The notes: a model not told the origin generated them from the sequence alone. A DNA stretch of 64,000 nucleotides from Paenibacillus xylanilyticus (GCF_009664365.1 NZ_CP044310.1:755001-819000); one strand, 5' to 3'; positions 40,101 through 48,424 are shown, numbered from the stretch's first letter. Translations and numbers: made by a program.

Positions 40101-40313
40101 GAACTCGGAGCAGAGTATAAAGTGTATATCCTTTCTGCAACAAGTGATCCGTCGCTATACACAAGTGTTCTCTCTGCTCCGTCAGGTACAGCGAAACTCG
40201 ATGCAGCTCAGGCGGCCCCTGTGGTAACAACTCCAGATACGGCTCCAACGACTGACCCCAATGCCGGTGCAACTGACTCTGCTCAAGGCACCAGCAATAA
40301 TCCAACAAAATAA
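37101..40313 (+). CDS. Secreted stalk-domain protein with seven FN3-like repeats
   Basis: 1070 residues. The signal peptide ends near VIDAAAR. A copper amine oxidase N-terminal-like stalk domain spans about 30-150 (INDAELSSAQAPVMKAGRV, VPLRSIFEGL, VPIRFVSEAFG). It is followed by seven repeats of about 120 residues. The first five carry D.DGRDL.V.F and YR.FVV; repeats 6 and 7 keep the fold pattern (V.V.F.KP, YR..VV) but lose DGRD. The tail is Pro/Thr-rich (about 35 residues) with no LPXTG motif. Likely displayed or released outside the cell, function unknown. ATG 37101 has GGGG upstream; ATG 37086 is an alternative. Terminators follow. Confidence 0.88.
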   Translation: MKKAGGRQVKKVMSALAVSAMLMSALPATVIDAAARISIYINDAELSSAQAPVMKAGRVLVPLRSIFEGLDAKVGYTNKTKTITATRGDQEVSLTLGSKTAYINGEAVSLDVPASTIKGNTMVPIRFVSEAFGEKVFWNSRQQRVDIKTTSTPPVDDTKAAAWNIYGSVSGSNGDGRDLTVSFTRPTSEKAVSEYRIMLVKTRDVNSFNESAASVVPSGNYTSVSPNGSNPKLTLNAQTRDVNGDLLNTSETYRLYVLTMGNSSNSYKNVLAWSAQSLKLNNVKTTVQPVTSLRIADISDYGDGRDLEINFNQPSSTSNITYYRAFVVKAKDASSFNLTAANKVSSSNSTIIYKGNNTAVKSQLTSSTRDTSGELIRSGTAYVVYIMSVSSNAAAADHKLSSVSSSLTLGVNTATAPVITQVKDNSDYGDGRDILVSFNRSSDESKVASYRIFVVRNSVASSFNLATASNLSSSLYYTVNKTGSNITTTLPSSMKDTSGYNVTNLQDYRIYVMAVGNQQNNYTNAVSSSSTLLRLTTNGNAGAVNNLAVSDVSDYGDGRDLRVSFNRASDESRVSAYRVYVVRSGNAGSFTLSAANASNNYYQVNKTGGNLSVTLPSSMVDTNGYRVSNNVTYRVFVLSVSTSGNSSQNALSSYSSQITLSPNAAITAPSNVAASDIGDNQDGRDLRVTFTKSADETNVNHYRVFVVKSTNTSFNLSAANAVGSANYTYVSKNGSNQTVNFNSNSKTVDGSPIVNGVGYRVYVMAVNGNASLANALSSGSNVITLASNTAVGAVNNVNVTVKNQGQAGNASDVTVNFNKPTTDSGIANYRVLIVPSGQVTGFDLNSALGIRSFVQISKNDAGNPIQLNNGHVDINGNALVVGQKYRAFVLSVSDSGTRASNLSGASNEFSILAKPAEPVAVQSAAITNIENASTATDAGLKVTFAKPSDDKGIGQYRLFVVRAQDSLDLPSANTNNNFKVVTPGEISLSKDTLDSSGKAIELGAEYKVYILSATSDPSLYTSVLSAPSGTAKLDAAQAAPVVTTPDTAPTTDPNAGATDSAQGTSNNPTK

Positions 40314-40344
40314 CTTCGTTTACCAACGAAGTCATTGTATGGAG

Positions 40345-40384
40345 AGCTCCCTTCCCAATCTAATTGGAAGGGAGCTTCCTTGTT
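40345..40384 (+). terminator. Terminator after stalk-domain gene
   Basis: AGCTCCCTTCC and GGAAGGGAGCT pair around CAATCTAATT, then TCCTTGTTATT. A smaller hairpin, ACTTCGTT/AACGAAGT (40313-40332), overlaps the stop codon region. Confidence 0.85.
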
Positions 40385-40492
40385 ATTAGCTCAATTTTTG
40401 TCGTCAAAAAAGGTTCTCTGGGCCATTGCTGGGCCGGGCCAGCAGAAGGATAATGAAGGGAAGAAGCACATGATCCGGAAAGGAATGATGGG

Positions 40493-41398
40493 ATGCTTGC
40501 ATTTCGCTTGACCGGGCTGCCGGATTCCCGGCTGCCTCTGTATCTGTATTGTATTGGAACACACGAGCAGAAAGTGCAGCTCAGGCCGGAAGGGTTTCCG
40601 GTGCATCAGCTCTTCCTGTCGCGCAGCGCCGCAGGCGAACTCAAAATTCCGGGGAAGGGGTCGTGGCCTGTAGGAGCTGGCCAATTGTGGGTAGGCGAAC
40701 CGGGAGTAGCCCATGAATTTCACCCGCATTCCAGGACGAACGGGGAACTTGGATATATCGGGATTGGCGGCAGTTCAGCTGGATCTGTGCTCCAATCAGC
40801 CGGGTTATTGCATGAGGGGCCGAGAGCCCTATCCGATTTCGAACAGTTCTGGTCGCGAATGTCGGACCTCTGGCATGGGCTGGACGATGGGAAGTCTGGT
40901 ATCTGGGATACGTCACTTATCATCTACCAGTTCATTCTGGATATCGCCAGGTCCGTATCGACGCAGGAGAGAGCAGAACTATCTGAAACGAGTCGTATCT
41001 CTGTGACGTCTAATCAGCGCGAGTTCGATTCGGGAAGTGAGGCATTTACCCGTGCGGTTGCATTGATGCATGCCCACTACCAGGATGATCTCTTATTAAA
41101 GCATGTGGCTGAAGCCGTGGGATACTCCGTGCAGCATCTCAATCGTTTGTTTCATCAACGCCAGGGCGTGACCGGGCATCAATATATGCAGCGTTTGAGG
41201 TTGCAAAAGGCATCCGAATGGCTGGACAAGAATCCACGTGCGAGTGTGAGAGAGGCGGCAGAGATGGTTGGCATGGAGGTTAACTATTTTATCCGCATGT
41301 TCAAACGCGAATTCGGTGAAACGCCTGGCAAGGGGATCAAACAGCGGAACCAGTCTAGTAGCGAAAAAGGCGAACCCGATGTGACACCAACGCTTTGA
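40493..41398 (+). CDS. AraC family transcriptional regulator
   Basis: 301 residues. The N-terminal cupin-like sensing domain (about 1-130; PVHQLFLSRSAAGELKIPG, LWVGEPGVAHEFHPH) precedes two C-terminal helix-turn-helix motifs of the AraC/XylS type (about 185-285): LLLKHVAEAVGYSVQHLNRLF and SVREAAEMVGMEVNYFIRMF. These domains usually bind a sugar or related ligand and activate adjacent transport or catabolic genes, but none lies beside it. AAAGGAA is 8 nt before ATG 40493. Target and ligand unknown. Confidence 0.92.
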   Translation: MLAFRLTGLPDSRLPLYLYCIGTHEQKVQLRPEGFPVHQLFLSRSAAGELKIPGKGSWPVGAGQLWVGEPGVAHEFHPHSRTNGELGYIGIGGSSAGSVLQSAGLLHEGPRALSDFEQFWSRMSDLWHGLDDGKSGIWDTSLIIYQFILDIARSVSTQERAELSETSRISVTSNQREFDSGSEAFTRAVALMHAHYQDDLLLKHVAEAVGYSVQHLNRLFHQRQGVTGHQYMQRLRLQKASEWLDKNPRASVREAAEMVGMEVNYFIRMFKREFGETPGKGIKQRNQSSSEKGEPDVTPTL

Positions 41399-41443
41399 AA
41401 GGTACTTTCGAGGATAGGTGTGATGAAAAGATGAGTATGAAGA

Positions 41444-41467
41444 AAGGGGCATTATGGCCCCTTTTTT
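41444..41467. terminator. Terminator between AraC gene and membrane protein gene
   Basis: AAGGGGC-ATTATG-GCCCCTT followed by TTTT on the + strand, and CTTTCTTCAT on the minus; best for the AraC gene. Confidence 0.85.
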
Positions 41468-41470
41468 GGT

Positions 41471-42280
41471 TTATTTCTTTTTCTGCCCGAAGAGCGGCCT
41501 CAGTAGAGCAAGCCCCACGATACCAATCACAAGACTAACCCACGGGGCTAAGTAAAATACCGGAAGACTGTCCCGCAGCGGATAACCAACGAACAGGACA
41601 AGCACAACAATGACGATATAGATCGCAATGCCTTTCAGGTTAACCTGGGGCTTGGTCGTCATATCCTTGCCTTGATCATCCGGCCGTTCCGCCAGGCGGC
41701 GAAGCATCTCAACCAGAGCAATCCCGCCAACAGCTGAAATGATAATCGAAAACAGACTGATATGGCTGAATGGTTCCGTATCTCCACCACTCCAGCCGAT
41801 AAATAGCCCAGCTGCGCCCTGAATGAGCATGACAAAGGAAATGGCTGCCCAGGCAATCATCACATACCACTTGGGTGTACGTTTGACTGGACCGGAAGCC
41901 TCTCCGTTCACATCTTCATCGTCCTTGGATGCTGCAGCTGGCTTAGCTGGTTTATCGGCGTTCATTTTTTTAGATGAGTTCCTACCCACAGATACAGACG
42001 AAGAACTGGGTGCTCCTGCACCTGCATTCAGGCGTGCGTGGATATCCTGTTCCAGATCCGCTCCATATCGTTCCCGGGCGGGTTGTCCATCCCGCTGGGC
42101 TTGTACAATGGCTTTTCCTTCAGCCAAAATCCATTCTTCCTGCGTTCTTTCATCTGCGTCGGTGCGGCGGGCAATGCCGCTAATCTGGTCGAACAATTTT
42201 ACATTTTCGGGCGTCATCTTGCTCATTTCGGTCATTTGCCGGTTTTGTATTTCTTTAAGCTTCTTATAGGAAATCCCCAA
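41471..42280 (-). CDS. DUF1129-like membrane protein
   Basis: 269 residues. The soluble N-terminal half resembles the DUF1129 head (MTPENVKLFDQI, GKAIVQAQRDGQPARERYG). A low-complexity linker rich in Ser/Ala/Lys/Asp (about 90-130) leads to four hydrophobic segments (about 142-165, 175-195, 217-237, 243-260). The TTG at 42280 follows AGGGGGAG at 6-7 nt and is chosen over a GTG 24 nt upstream that lies before that site. No catalytic residues recognisable. Integral membrane, function unknown. Confidence 0.7.
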   Translation of the reverse strand: MGISYKKLKEIQNRQMTEMSKMTPENVKLFDQISGIARRTDADERTQEEWILAEGKAIVQAQRDGQPARERYGADLEQDIHARLNAGAGAPSSSSVSVGRNSSKKMNADKPAKPAAASKDDEDVNGEASGPVKRTPKWYVMIAWAAISFVMLIQGAAGLFIGWSGGDTEPFSHISLFSIIISAVGGIALVEMLRRLAERPDDQGKDMTTKPQVNLKGIAIYIVIVVLVLFVGYPLRDSLPVFYLAPWVSLVIGIVGLALLRPLFGQKKK

Positions 42281-42376
42281 TGATTGCTCCCCCTGTCTGA
42301 ACACGTTACAGATCCCCAGTTTCCTGAAGACCCTGACGGTATTTTAGTATACGGGAAGGGCTCTCGTTTCGCAAAG

Positions 42377-42496
42377 TCATTCCTTATAAAAGAGCTGAGT
42401 GTGATGTATCCACAAGTACACGCAAGCCAGAATGACACAGCTGCATAACAACACCAGCTTGCCGTGAGCACGTATCCAATCAATTAGAAATTCCAT
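42377..42496 (-). CDS. Small single-span membrane protein, 39 aa
   Basis: A 39-residue frame, MEFLIDWIRAHGKLVLLC then a hydrophobic run (LVLLCSCVILACVYLWI, about residues 14-30) and HHTQLFYKE. AAAGGG lies 9 nt before the ATG. It has one transmembrane helix with a short N-terminus, and lies upstream of and co-directional with the DUF1129-like gene. Unrecognised; the hydrophobic core, initiation site and clean placement support it, the short length does not. Confidence 0.5.
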   Translation of the reverse strand: MEFLIDWIRAHGKLVLLCSCVILACVYLWIHHTQLFYKE

Positions 42497-42694
42497 GAAT
42501 TCAACCCTTTCGGCGGAAGGAATCCGAGGTCCATTTGCATGAACATAGTATCGATTAATTTCCCCATTTTTCCTATGAAATATTCATAGGCTGAGCCCAT
42601 ATCCAACGATTCTGTGAAGGATGAATAAAGGCTGGCCGATTCCAACACAATAGTAGCATTTCAAACGAAAAAACAGTAATGGGAGTGTGCCGAC

Positions 42695-42943
42695 ATGAAT
42701 CAAGCCAATCATAATAACAATGAATTAACACGGAAGCTGCTGCTGAACAGCAACTCCCGTGGTGTGAAGGATGAAGTGGTTCCCATGGGACAGGGAGCAG
42801 TAGAGGATACCGAATTTGCAGTTGAGCTTGGTGAGGGACCCGACAAGACGGGCAGCTTCTGGGAAAGTTCCGATTTTGCCCGTGAACATCGCTGGGAAGG
42901 TCAAGTAGAGACCCACGAGATGTTTCGCCGGAGCTATGAATAG
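42695..42943 (+). CDS. Small acidic hydrophilic protein, 82 aa, unknown
   Basis: 82 residues, starting MNQANHNNNELTRKLLLNSN and ending HEMFRRSYE. It is hydrophilic, acidic in the middle (EDTEFAVELGEGPD), with no cysteine, signal peptide or membrane segment. GGGAGTG lies 8 nt before the ATG. Codon choice matches the neighbourhood. It stands alone between two leftward transcription units. I do not recognise the family. Confidence 0.7.
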   Translation: MNQANHNNNELTRKLLLNSNSRGVKDEVVPMGQGAVEDTEFAVELGEGPDKTGSFWESSDFAREHRWEGQVETHEMFRRSYE

Positions 42944-42959
42944 TACATGGAATTCATGA

Positions 42960-44423
42960 TCACCCAGCAGTATCGAGTGTAAAAGAGATACAGGCACCAC
43001 CTTCAGGCAGATTACTGGCGCCTATGGTTCCACCGTGCTTCTCTACAATGCGTTTGGCGGTGAATAGGCCCAGTCCGGTCTGCCCTTGGTGGCCGTGATA
43101 GAATTGGTCAAACAAATGCGGCAGATCCGCTTCGGTAAAGCCTGAACCTGTATCGCAGACAGTAACCTGCATGATATGAGCATCCTGTATATTCACATGT
43201 AGTCTGATCTCCCCTTGCGGGGGTACATAACGCAAGCTGTTGGCCACCAGGTTATCCAGCACCTGCCCCACCCGCTGTACATCTAGCTGAAGGGGCGAAG
43301 AGCTGTCCGCTCTTTGATCCACGAGTTTGAATTTCAAGTGTACACGCTGACTGGAACACAGAAAACCGATCTCCCGCTGCTTCATTTCCCAGAAGGAGGA
43401 AGGATCAACAGCTTCCCGGCGAAGCGGAAAATAATCAAAATCGGTGCCTGCGGCTACCGTCATATCCTGAATGAGCCGATTAATTCGCTTCACATTATGG
43501 TCAATGACGTCCAGATGATTGCTCATACTTTCGGCTGTATGAACAACATGTGCGGGTGAATCCTTAAGCAGCTCCACATGACCCTGAATCACCGTCATTG
43601 GCGTGCGGAAATCATGGCTGATCGCGCCCATCAGTTCACTCCGTTCCTGCTGAAGCTTCCACTCCCGGGTTAGGGCACTCTTCAGTTCCTTACGCATGTC
43701 CTCGAAGGAGGCGGAGAGAAGTCCGAGCTCATTAGGCGCGTGGTTATCCAAAATAAAGTCCAGATCCTGCTCCTTGATGCGTTTGGAAGCCAGAATGAGA
43801 TCCTGGATCGGCCGGTTTACATTGCGACCCACTCTTCCAGCTACAAACCAGGTCGCTGCAGCGATGTATACGAAGGGAGAAGCCAGCATTAACACGAGAA
43901 ACGTATTCGTCCAGACGGGCGATATGGATGGAGAAGGGCTGGTTTCCAATCGGTACTGGAGCACAAGAGCCCCTGAATACATTCCGTGATCTCCGCTTAG
44001 TGGCGAGATGAGCGTAACCAGTCCGCCTAACCCAAGTGTACTATCTGTTATTGTTTTGCTATTCAGCCTGCTCAGCAGGTCCGTTTCGTTCTCCACGATC
44101 TGCTCCTGAATCGTTCCGTATCTTCTGTTTCCATGGGTATCCACAACCTGATAGGTGATGCCTTCCGGAGGCAGCAGCTGTTCCAGCTTGGCCTGATTGG
44201 CGGTGTCGGTCCACTTGATCTGCTGCTTCGCCTGCTCCTGCACAGTGTTCTGAATGTCGGGGATTCGAGACTCATAATAGTTGGCAGGCTGCAGCCACTG
44301 GTTGGAGAAGAGAAATGATATCCCGGCTGCCCAGGTCAGGAGTGTCAATACAATGCTGATCCCCATCACGAGTGCAAATGCCCAGACGAGTTGTTTTTTG
44401 ATCGGCCAGCGTTCCTTAATCAT
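42960..44423 (-). CDS. Sensor histidine kinase
   Basis: 487-residue membrane kinase. Helix 1 (about 12-40), an external domain (about 45-165) and helix 2 (about 172-195) are followed by a HAMP-like linker (RVGRNVNRPIQDLILASKR). The HisKA box has His270 in GAISHDFRTPMTVIQG. The HATPase_c domain has N-box NLVANSLRYV, G1 DTGSGF and G2 GLGLFTAKRI. ATG 44423 has GGGAG at 8 nt and overlaps the response-regulator stop (ATGA); the longer reading frame to 44456 runs inside that gene. Signal unknown; partner is the gene upstream. Confidence 0.94.
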   Translation of the reverse strand: MIKERWPIKKQLVWAFALVMGISIVLTLLTWAAGISFLFSNQWLQPANYYESRIPDIQNTVQEQAKQQIKWTDTANQAKLEQLLPPEGITYQVVDTHGNRRYGTIQEQIVENETDLLSRLNSKTITDSTLGLGGLVTLISPLSGDHGMYSGALVLQYRLETSPSPSISPVWTNTFLVLMLASPFVYIAAATWFVAGRVGRNVNRPIQDLILASKRIKEQDLDFILDNHAPNELGLLSASFEDMRKELKSALTREWKLQQERSELMGAISHDFRTPMTVIQGHVELLKDSPAHVVHTAESMSNHLDVIDHNVKRINRLIQDMTVAAGTDFDYFPLRREAVDPSSFWEMKQREIGFLCSSQRVHLKFKLVDQRADSSSPLQLDVQRVGQVLDNLVANSLRYVPPQGEIRLHVNIQDAHIMQVTVCDTGSGFTEADLPHLFDQFYHGHQGQTGLGLFTAKRIVEKHGGTIGASNLPEGGACISFTLDTAG

Positions 44424-45118
44424 CGTACGGGCTCCCATTTGTACCCGACACCCCATACCGTCGAGATATAGGCATGATCCGGGTCAGCTGCTGCCAGCTT
44501 GGCCCTTATTTTTTTGACATGTTCCGTAATCGTGGTAGTATCCCCCGTTGCCTCGAGACCCCAGATGCGGTCATACAGCTGTTCCTTGGAGAAAACTTGC
44601 CCGGGATGCGTGGCCAGCAGTTCCACCAGATCATATTCCTTGAGCGTGAGCGGGATGGCATGCTGCATGATCATGACCGTGCGCCCCTTCAGGTCTATTT
44701 GCAAAGATCCGTATCTGTAAAACGCAGGCTCATTCCCGCGCGGCTGAACGCCATCGCGACGGGAACGGCGCAAGTGGGCAGCCACTCTTGCCTTCAATTC
44801 CCCAAGACTGAACGGCTTCGTCATATAATCATCGCCGCCGATGGATAACCCTTGAATCCGGTCCATTTCGGCCTGCCTCGCACTGAGAAAGAGGATGGGG
44901 CAGCTCACCTCATCCCGAATCAGCCGGCAGAGCTCGAACCCGCTCATGCCGGGCATCATAATGTCCAGCAGAATCAGATCCGGCGGATTCCCGAGAAGCT
45001 GTAAAGCCTCGGTGCCGCTTGATGCCGTGGACACGTTATACCCTTCCTGCGTAAGTGTCTGATGAATCAGCGCTACAATATCCTTTTCGTCATCTACAAT
45101 CAGAATGTTTTCGTTCAT
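44420..45118 (-). CDS. OmpR/PhoB family response regulator
   Basis: 232 residues. The receiver domain (1-115) has acidic pair Asp9-Asp10, phospho-acceptor Asp52 in LLDIMMPG, and Lys101 in DDYMTKPF. A winged-helix DNA-binding domain follows (about 130-230; PLTLKEYDLVELLA, EHVKKIRAKL, STVWGVGYKW). Overlaps its kinase by four bases. The Shine-Dalgarno (CGGAAA) is weak. Regulon cannot be inferred; no transporter follows. Confidence 0.95.
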   Translation of the reverse strand: MNENILIVDDEKDIVALIHQTLTQEGYNVSTASSGTEALQLLGNPPDLILLDIMMPGMSGFELCRLIRDEVSCPILFLSARQAEMDRIQGLSIGGDDYMTKPFSLGELKARVAAHLRRSRRDGVQPRGNEPAFYRYGSLQIDLKGRTVMIMQHAIPLTLKEYDLVELLATHPGQVFSKEQLYDRIWGLEATGDTTTITEHVKKIRAKLAAADPDHAYISTVWGVGYKWEPVR

Positions 45119-45493
45119 GATGATTTTCCGGCAGTGTGCTCAAGGCTGCTACTCCTTACTGCCGTCTCCGTTTCCTTCAAATAGTTGAGTATATATTGTA
45201 CCTAAAATTACCATGTTCGTAAAAACAAGAATGCCAAGAAGAATTCGATTTTTTTCATTCACTCCAGGCATAACTTTGCCGATACATTGAAGATACACAC
45301 GAATTCTAAAGATTTTATAACGTTCCATCTATAAATCATAAACTGCCTGTTGCACAGGCGTTTCCTCACGTTGACTTGAGGTTCCCGGGATGATATTATA
45401 CTAATAACATCTTAATACACATTAAACTTATCGGATTTATATACAATCAAATGAATGAACGAGTAACGGCAAGAATGGAAAGGGGAAATTAGC
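45119..45493. other. Divergent intergenic region with promoter for the hydrolase gene
   Basis: 375 nt between the response regulator and the hydrolase. The clear element is TTGACT (45371-45376), 17-nt spacer, TATTAT (45394-45399), reading right and giving a leader of about 85 nt. The left half is AT-rich with no unambiguous promoter for the two-component genes. Confidence 0.6.
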
Positions 45494-46324
45494 ATGGAGC
45501 GTCAGATCAGTATCCGTCATGGACAGGAAGAATTAACAGCTACAATTCATTATCCCGTAGTCAGGGATATCAAGGAGGGGAATCACCAGCAGCGTGTGCC
45601 TTTGGCGGTCATTTGCCATGGTTTTGTCGGCAGCCGGATTGGCGTGGACCGCCTGTTCGTGAAGACCGCACGTGAACTGGCTGAGGATGGATACCTGGTG
45701 CTGCGCTTCGATTACATCGGCTGCGGGGAGAGCAGTGGTGAATATGGAGCTGAAGGGCTGGATTCCATGATCGCCCAGACCCGTTCGGTGCTGGATTACG
45801 CAGTGAACTGCAGTGATGTGGATCCAACCCGCGTGACCTTGATCGGTCACAGTCTGGGCGGAGCAGTTGCTCTGCTGACGGCCATCCGTGATAAACGGGT
45901 CAAGAATCTGGTCATGTGGTCTGCCGTGGGATATCCATTCAATGACATCGTGAAGATTACGGGGCGTGAGGTGTACGATCTGGGCGTGAAGCAGGGCTCT
46001 GCCGATTATCTCGCTTACAAGTTCACTCCGGCTTTCTTCGAGTCTCTGGCTGAGCATCAACCATTCCAGGAAGCCGTTAAGTTTAACGGCGATGTTCTGG
46101 TCGTGCACGGTACATCGGATGACATTATTCCTGTAGACTATGCTTTCCTATATCAGAAGGTATTCTGGATGCGTCAGGAAGGGCGCTGCGACAAGGAGAT
46201 TATTTTCCAGGGCGATCATACCTTCTCTTCCGGCAAAGAACGGGAGCAGCTGATCACGCGTACCCGAGAATGGCTCGGCGAACGTCAGAAGATCGAACAG
46301 GATTGGCAGCACTGGATGATTTAA
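45494..46324 (+). CDS. Alpha/beta hydrolase (S33/BAAT-like)
   Basis: 276 residues, cytosolic. AVICHGFVGSRIG is the oxyanion loop, GHSLGGAVAL the nucleophile elbow (Ser near residue 120), HGTSDDIIPV the acid Asp region, GDHTFSSGKE the base His. This resembles the serine aminopeptidase S33 / acyl-esterase group of intracellular esterases, such as feruloyl or acetyl-esterase-like proteins. Ribosome binding site AAGGGGAAA. Own promoter upstream. Substrate unknown. Confidence 0.9.
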   Translation: MERQISIRHGQEELTATIHYPVVRDIKEGNHQQRVPLAVICHGFVGSRIGVDRLFVKTARELAEDGYLVLRFDYIGCGESSGEYGAEGLDSMIAQTRSVLDYAVNCSDVDPTRVTLIGHSLGGAVALLTAIRDKRVKNLVMWSAVGYPFNDIVKITGREVYDLGVKQGSADYLAYKFTPAFFESLAEHQPFQEAVKFNGDVLVVHGTSDDIIPVDYAFLYQKVFWMRQEGRCDKEIIFQGDHTFSSGKEREQLITRTREWLGERQKIEQDWQHWMI

Positions 46325-46519
46325 TGGCTTGGAGGACGCTTGAAGCAATTAAGCACATAAAACACATAATGGTATGGGGAACAGAACGATAAAGTGGAGG
46401 ACGGAACGGCGCGATGGGCCGTTTCGGGATGTCAGCTTGGAAAAGCGCCTTCTACGCGGTAGAATAGAGGAGTAGTATAGAAGCGTAACCATTCTATCCG
46501 TGTCTGGAGGTTGGCAGCA

Positions 46520-47308
46520 ATGACATTACCCGCATTTTTCATTGCGCATGGTTCTCCCGCTATGGCGGTGGAGAGCAATGACTACACTCAATTTCTGAAC
46601 CAGCTTGGAAACAGGCTGCCGGCTCCAAAAGCCATTGTCGTATTTACGGCGCATTGGGATTGTCCCGAGCCGTCCGTGACGATGGACGATACACATCAGA
46701 CCTTGCATGATTTCTACGGATTCCCCTCTAATATGTATACCATTGATTATCCAGCTCCAGGGCACTCGGAACTCGCAAGTGAGATCTGCGCCCTCTTTAC
46801 ACGCAGCAATCTGCCGCATCAGCCTGTTCGAGGCAGAGGACTGGACCATGGAGTCTGGGTGCCACTGCTGCATATGTACCCGCAGGCGAATATCCCTGTC
46901 GTTGTCGTGTCTGTAGATTCGCTGCGTTCACCGCAGGAGCAGTACGATATTGGCCGGATGCTTGAACAGCTGCGTCACGACGATGTACTGATCATAGGCA
47001 GCGGCGGTACCGTTCATAATCTGCGACTACTCGGTAGTAACGAGGATGAACCTGAGGATTGGGCCGTAGAGTTCGATGATTGGATGGAAGAGCGGCTGGA
47101 GAAGTGGAACACGAGAGAGCTGTTTCAATATGACAAAAAAGCTCCAAATGCCCGGACTGCGGTACCTTCTTATGGAACGGAGCATTTGGCTCCCTTGTTC
47201 TATGCCATGGGCACAGCAGATATGTCCCGAAAAGCGAAGCGCCTGTTCCAGTCTTATCCGTATGGAACACTTAGTTTAAACTGCTGGCAATTCGGTGACG
47301 GCGTGTAA
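46520..47308 (+). CDS. Extradiol dioxygenase, DODA/YgiD type
   Basis: 262-residue class III extradiol ring-cleavage dioxygenase (LigB superfamily, 4,5-DOPA dioxygenase-like). Metal-ligand histidines fit FIAHGSPAMAV (near residue 9), FTAHWDCPEP and GLDHGVWVPLLHMYP, and YGTEHLAPLFYAMG near the end. ATG 46520 has GGAGG at 9 nt spacing. It probably opens catechol-type rings using a divalent metal; natural substrate unknown. Second ring-cleavage enzyme of the window besides the mhqO-like gene. Confidence 0.9.
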   Translation: MTLPAFFIAHGSPAMAVESNDYTQFLNQLGNRLPAPKAIVVFTAHWDCPEPSVTMDDTHQTLHDFYGFPSNMYTIDYPAPGHSELASEICALFTRSNLPHQPVRGRGLDHGVWVPLLHMYPQANIPVVVVSVDSLRSPQEQYDIGRMLEQLRHDDVLIIGSGGTVHNLRLLGSNEDEPEDWAVEFDDWMEERLEKWNTRELFQYDKKAPNARTAVPSYGTEHLAPLFYAMGTADMSRKAKRLFQSYPYGTLSLNCWQFGDGV

Positions 47309-47395
47309 CTTGGAGCAGACAAGAAGTATTGCTTTACGGTAAGGCCCTCAATATACGATGACATTCAGACATGAACCGCTACTGAATAATAAAAG

Positions 47396-47443
47396 CAAAA
47401 GGTTCCTTTACCCAGCAATACTCTGGGTGAAGGAACCTTTTTT
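47396..47443. terminator. Terminator after dioxygenase gene
   Basis: AAAAGGTTCCTTTACCCAG pairs with CTGGGTGAAGGAACCTTTT, ending TTTTTTGG; the A-run on the other side lets it also serve the convergent small gene. Confidence 0.94.
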
Positions 47444-47458
47444 GGTGTAAGCCTATAT

Positions 47459-47671
47459 CTATTTTCGAATTTCGAAGAACTCACAAGCGGTGCGGGAATG
47501 ATAGGCAAGTTCACTGACACTGGACTGCACTACAATCGTTTGGCTGTCAAAACGGATAATGACACCACCGGAATCAATCTGATGGTTATCTTTAAATACC
47601 CGGATCTTGTGCTGCAGCTCCATGGCTTCCTGGAAGTCGGCCTCGGTCTCAAGACGGCGGTTGGTCGGCAT
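47459..47671 (-). CDS. Small protein of unknown function, 70 aa
   Basis: 70 residues beginning MPTNRRLETEADFQEAMELQ. The N-terminal half is predicted helical, the second half beta-strand-like (GGVIIRFDSQTIVVQSSV), ending YHSRTACEFFEIRK. AAAAGGAG lies 9 nt before the ATG. It looks like a small folded cytosolic protein of a Bacillales family I cannot name. It converges on the dioxygenase terminator and is followed upstream by the doxX unit. Confidence 0.72.
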   Translation of the reverse strand: MPTNRRLETEADFQEAMELQHKIRVFKDNHQIDSGGVIIRFDSQTIVVQSSVSELAYHSRTACEFFEIRK

Positions 47672-47754
47672 GTGGGGTACTCCTTTTAATCATGTACTTT
47701 CGTTCCTGGTTCCATCATAATACGTGATTCTGTGCATGGGCAAGTCAGGCATGA

Positions 47755-47793
47755 AAAAAGCCCTGTTCCCCGGGGGATGGGGAGCAGGGCCGA
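47755..47793 (-). terminator. Terminator of doxX gene
   Basis: On the minus strand GCCCTGCTCCCC and GGGGAACAGGGC pair around ATCCCCC, followed by TTTTTTC. Confidence 0.93.
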
Positions 47794-47809
47794 TATGGTA
47801 TTCTGAACG

Positions 47810-48349
47810 TTACGCTGTTTTTTGAGCTGTATTTATGGTTGGTGTATCTTTGGGATGATGACCTTTGTTCCGGCTGAACAATCCGCGAAGGTAAGGCAGT
47901 ACCCAACGATCCAAACCGATTTTACCAGCATTGGCACCAGCAACGACGAGGAAGATTTGCATCAGAACCAGTTGTGCATTCGTGCTCACGGTACCCGAGA
48001 AGAGGAACGCAAAGTTCATCACGAGGGCCATCAGTGCAGCCAGTGTGGTGAAGCAGCCAAGGATAAGACCGAGACCTACCAAGAATTCGCCGAGAGGGAT
48101 AAGGAAGTCGAACAATCCGGCATTCGGTACTGCGAACTTTTCAAGGAATGTTGCCCACCAAGCCTGAACTGCCGGGTGATCACCTGTTGCTTTTTCCACT
48201 GCCCCAGCAAGGAAGCCTCCAGCCTCGAACCCGCCTGTCAGTTTGCTCCATCCGTGAGTCATCCAATCATAACCGATGTACACCCGAAGTACTGTCAAAA
48301 TCCACATTGCCACTTTGTTTTCTCTAAGCCATTGGTTGAAGCTGAACAT
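47810..48349 (-). CDS. DoxX family membrane protein
   Basis: 179 residues. The DoxX fold is suggested by WILTVLRVYIGYDWMTHGWSKLTGGF (helix 1 with the conserved R..G....HG..K pattern), then three more hydrophobic segments including LGEFLVGLGLILGCFTTLAAL and AQLVLMQIFLVVAGANAGKIG. The ATG at 48349 follows AAGGAGTGG; the 39-residue longer frame includes non-family sequence and lacks a site. DoxX proteins take part in quinone- or thiosulfate-linked redox and in membrane oxidoreductase complexes. A CRP/FNR-type site upstream suggests control by oxygen or NO state (inference). Confidence 0.9.
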   Translation of the reverse strand: MFSFNQWLRENKVAMWILTVLRVYIGYDWMTHGWSKLTGGFEAGGFLAGAVEKATGDHPAVQAWWATFLEKFAVPNAGLFDFLIPLGEFLVGLGLILGCFTTLAALMALVMNFAFLFSGTVSTNAQLVLMQIFLVVAGANAGKIGLDRWVLPYLRGLFSRNKGHHPKDTPTINTAQKTA

Positions 48350-48424
48350 ATAAACCACTCCTTCATGGAATCTAGTGTGTGTTGTTTGTTTTGGTTTTTC
48401 TAAGTGATCACCTTTGATGTCTTT

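Noticed and set aside
46380..46470. Hairpin AACGGC/GGCCGTT upstream of the dioxygenase gene as terminator of the hydrolase gene
   Set aside because: No T-run follows, so termination is not supported.
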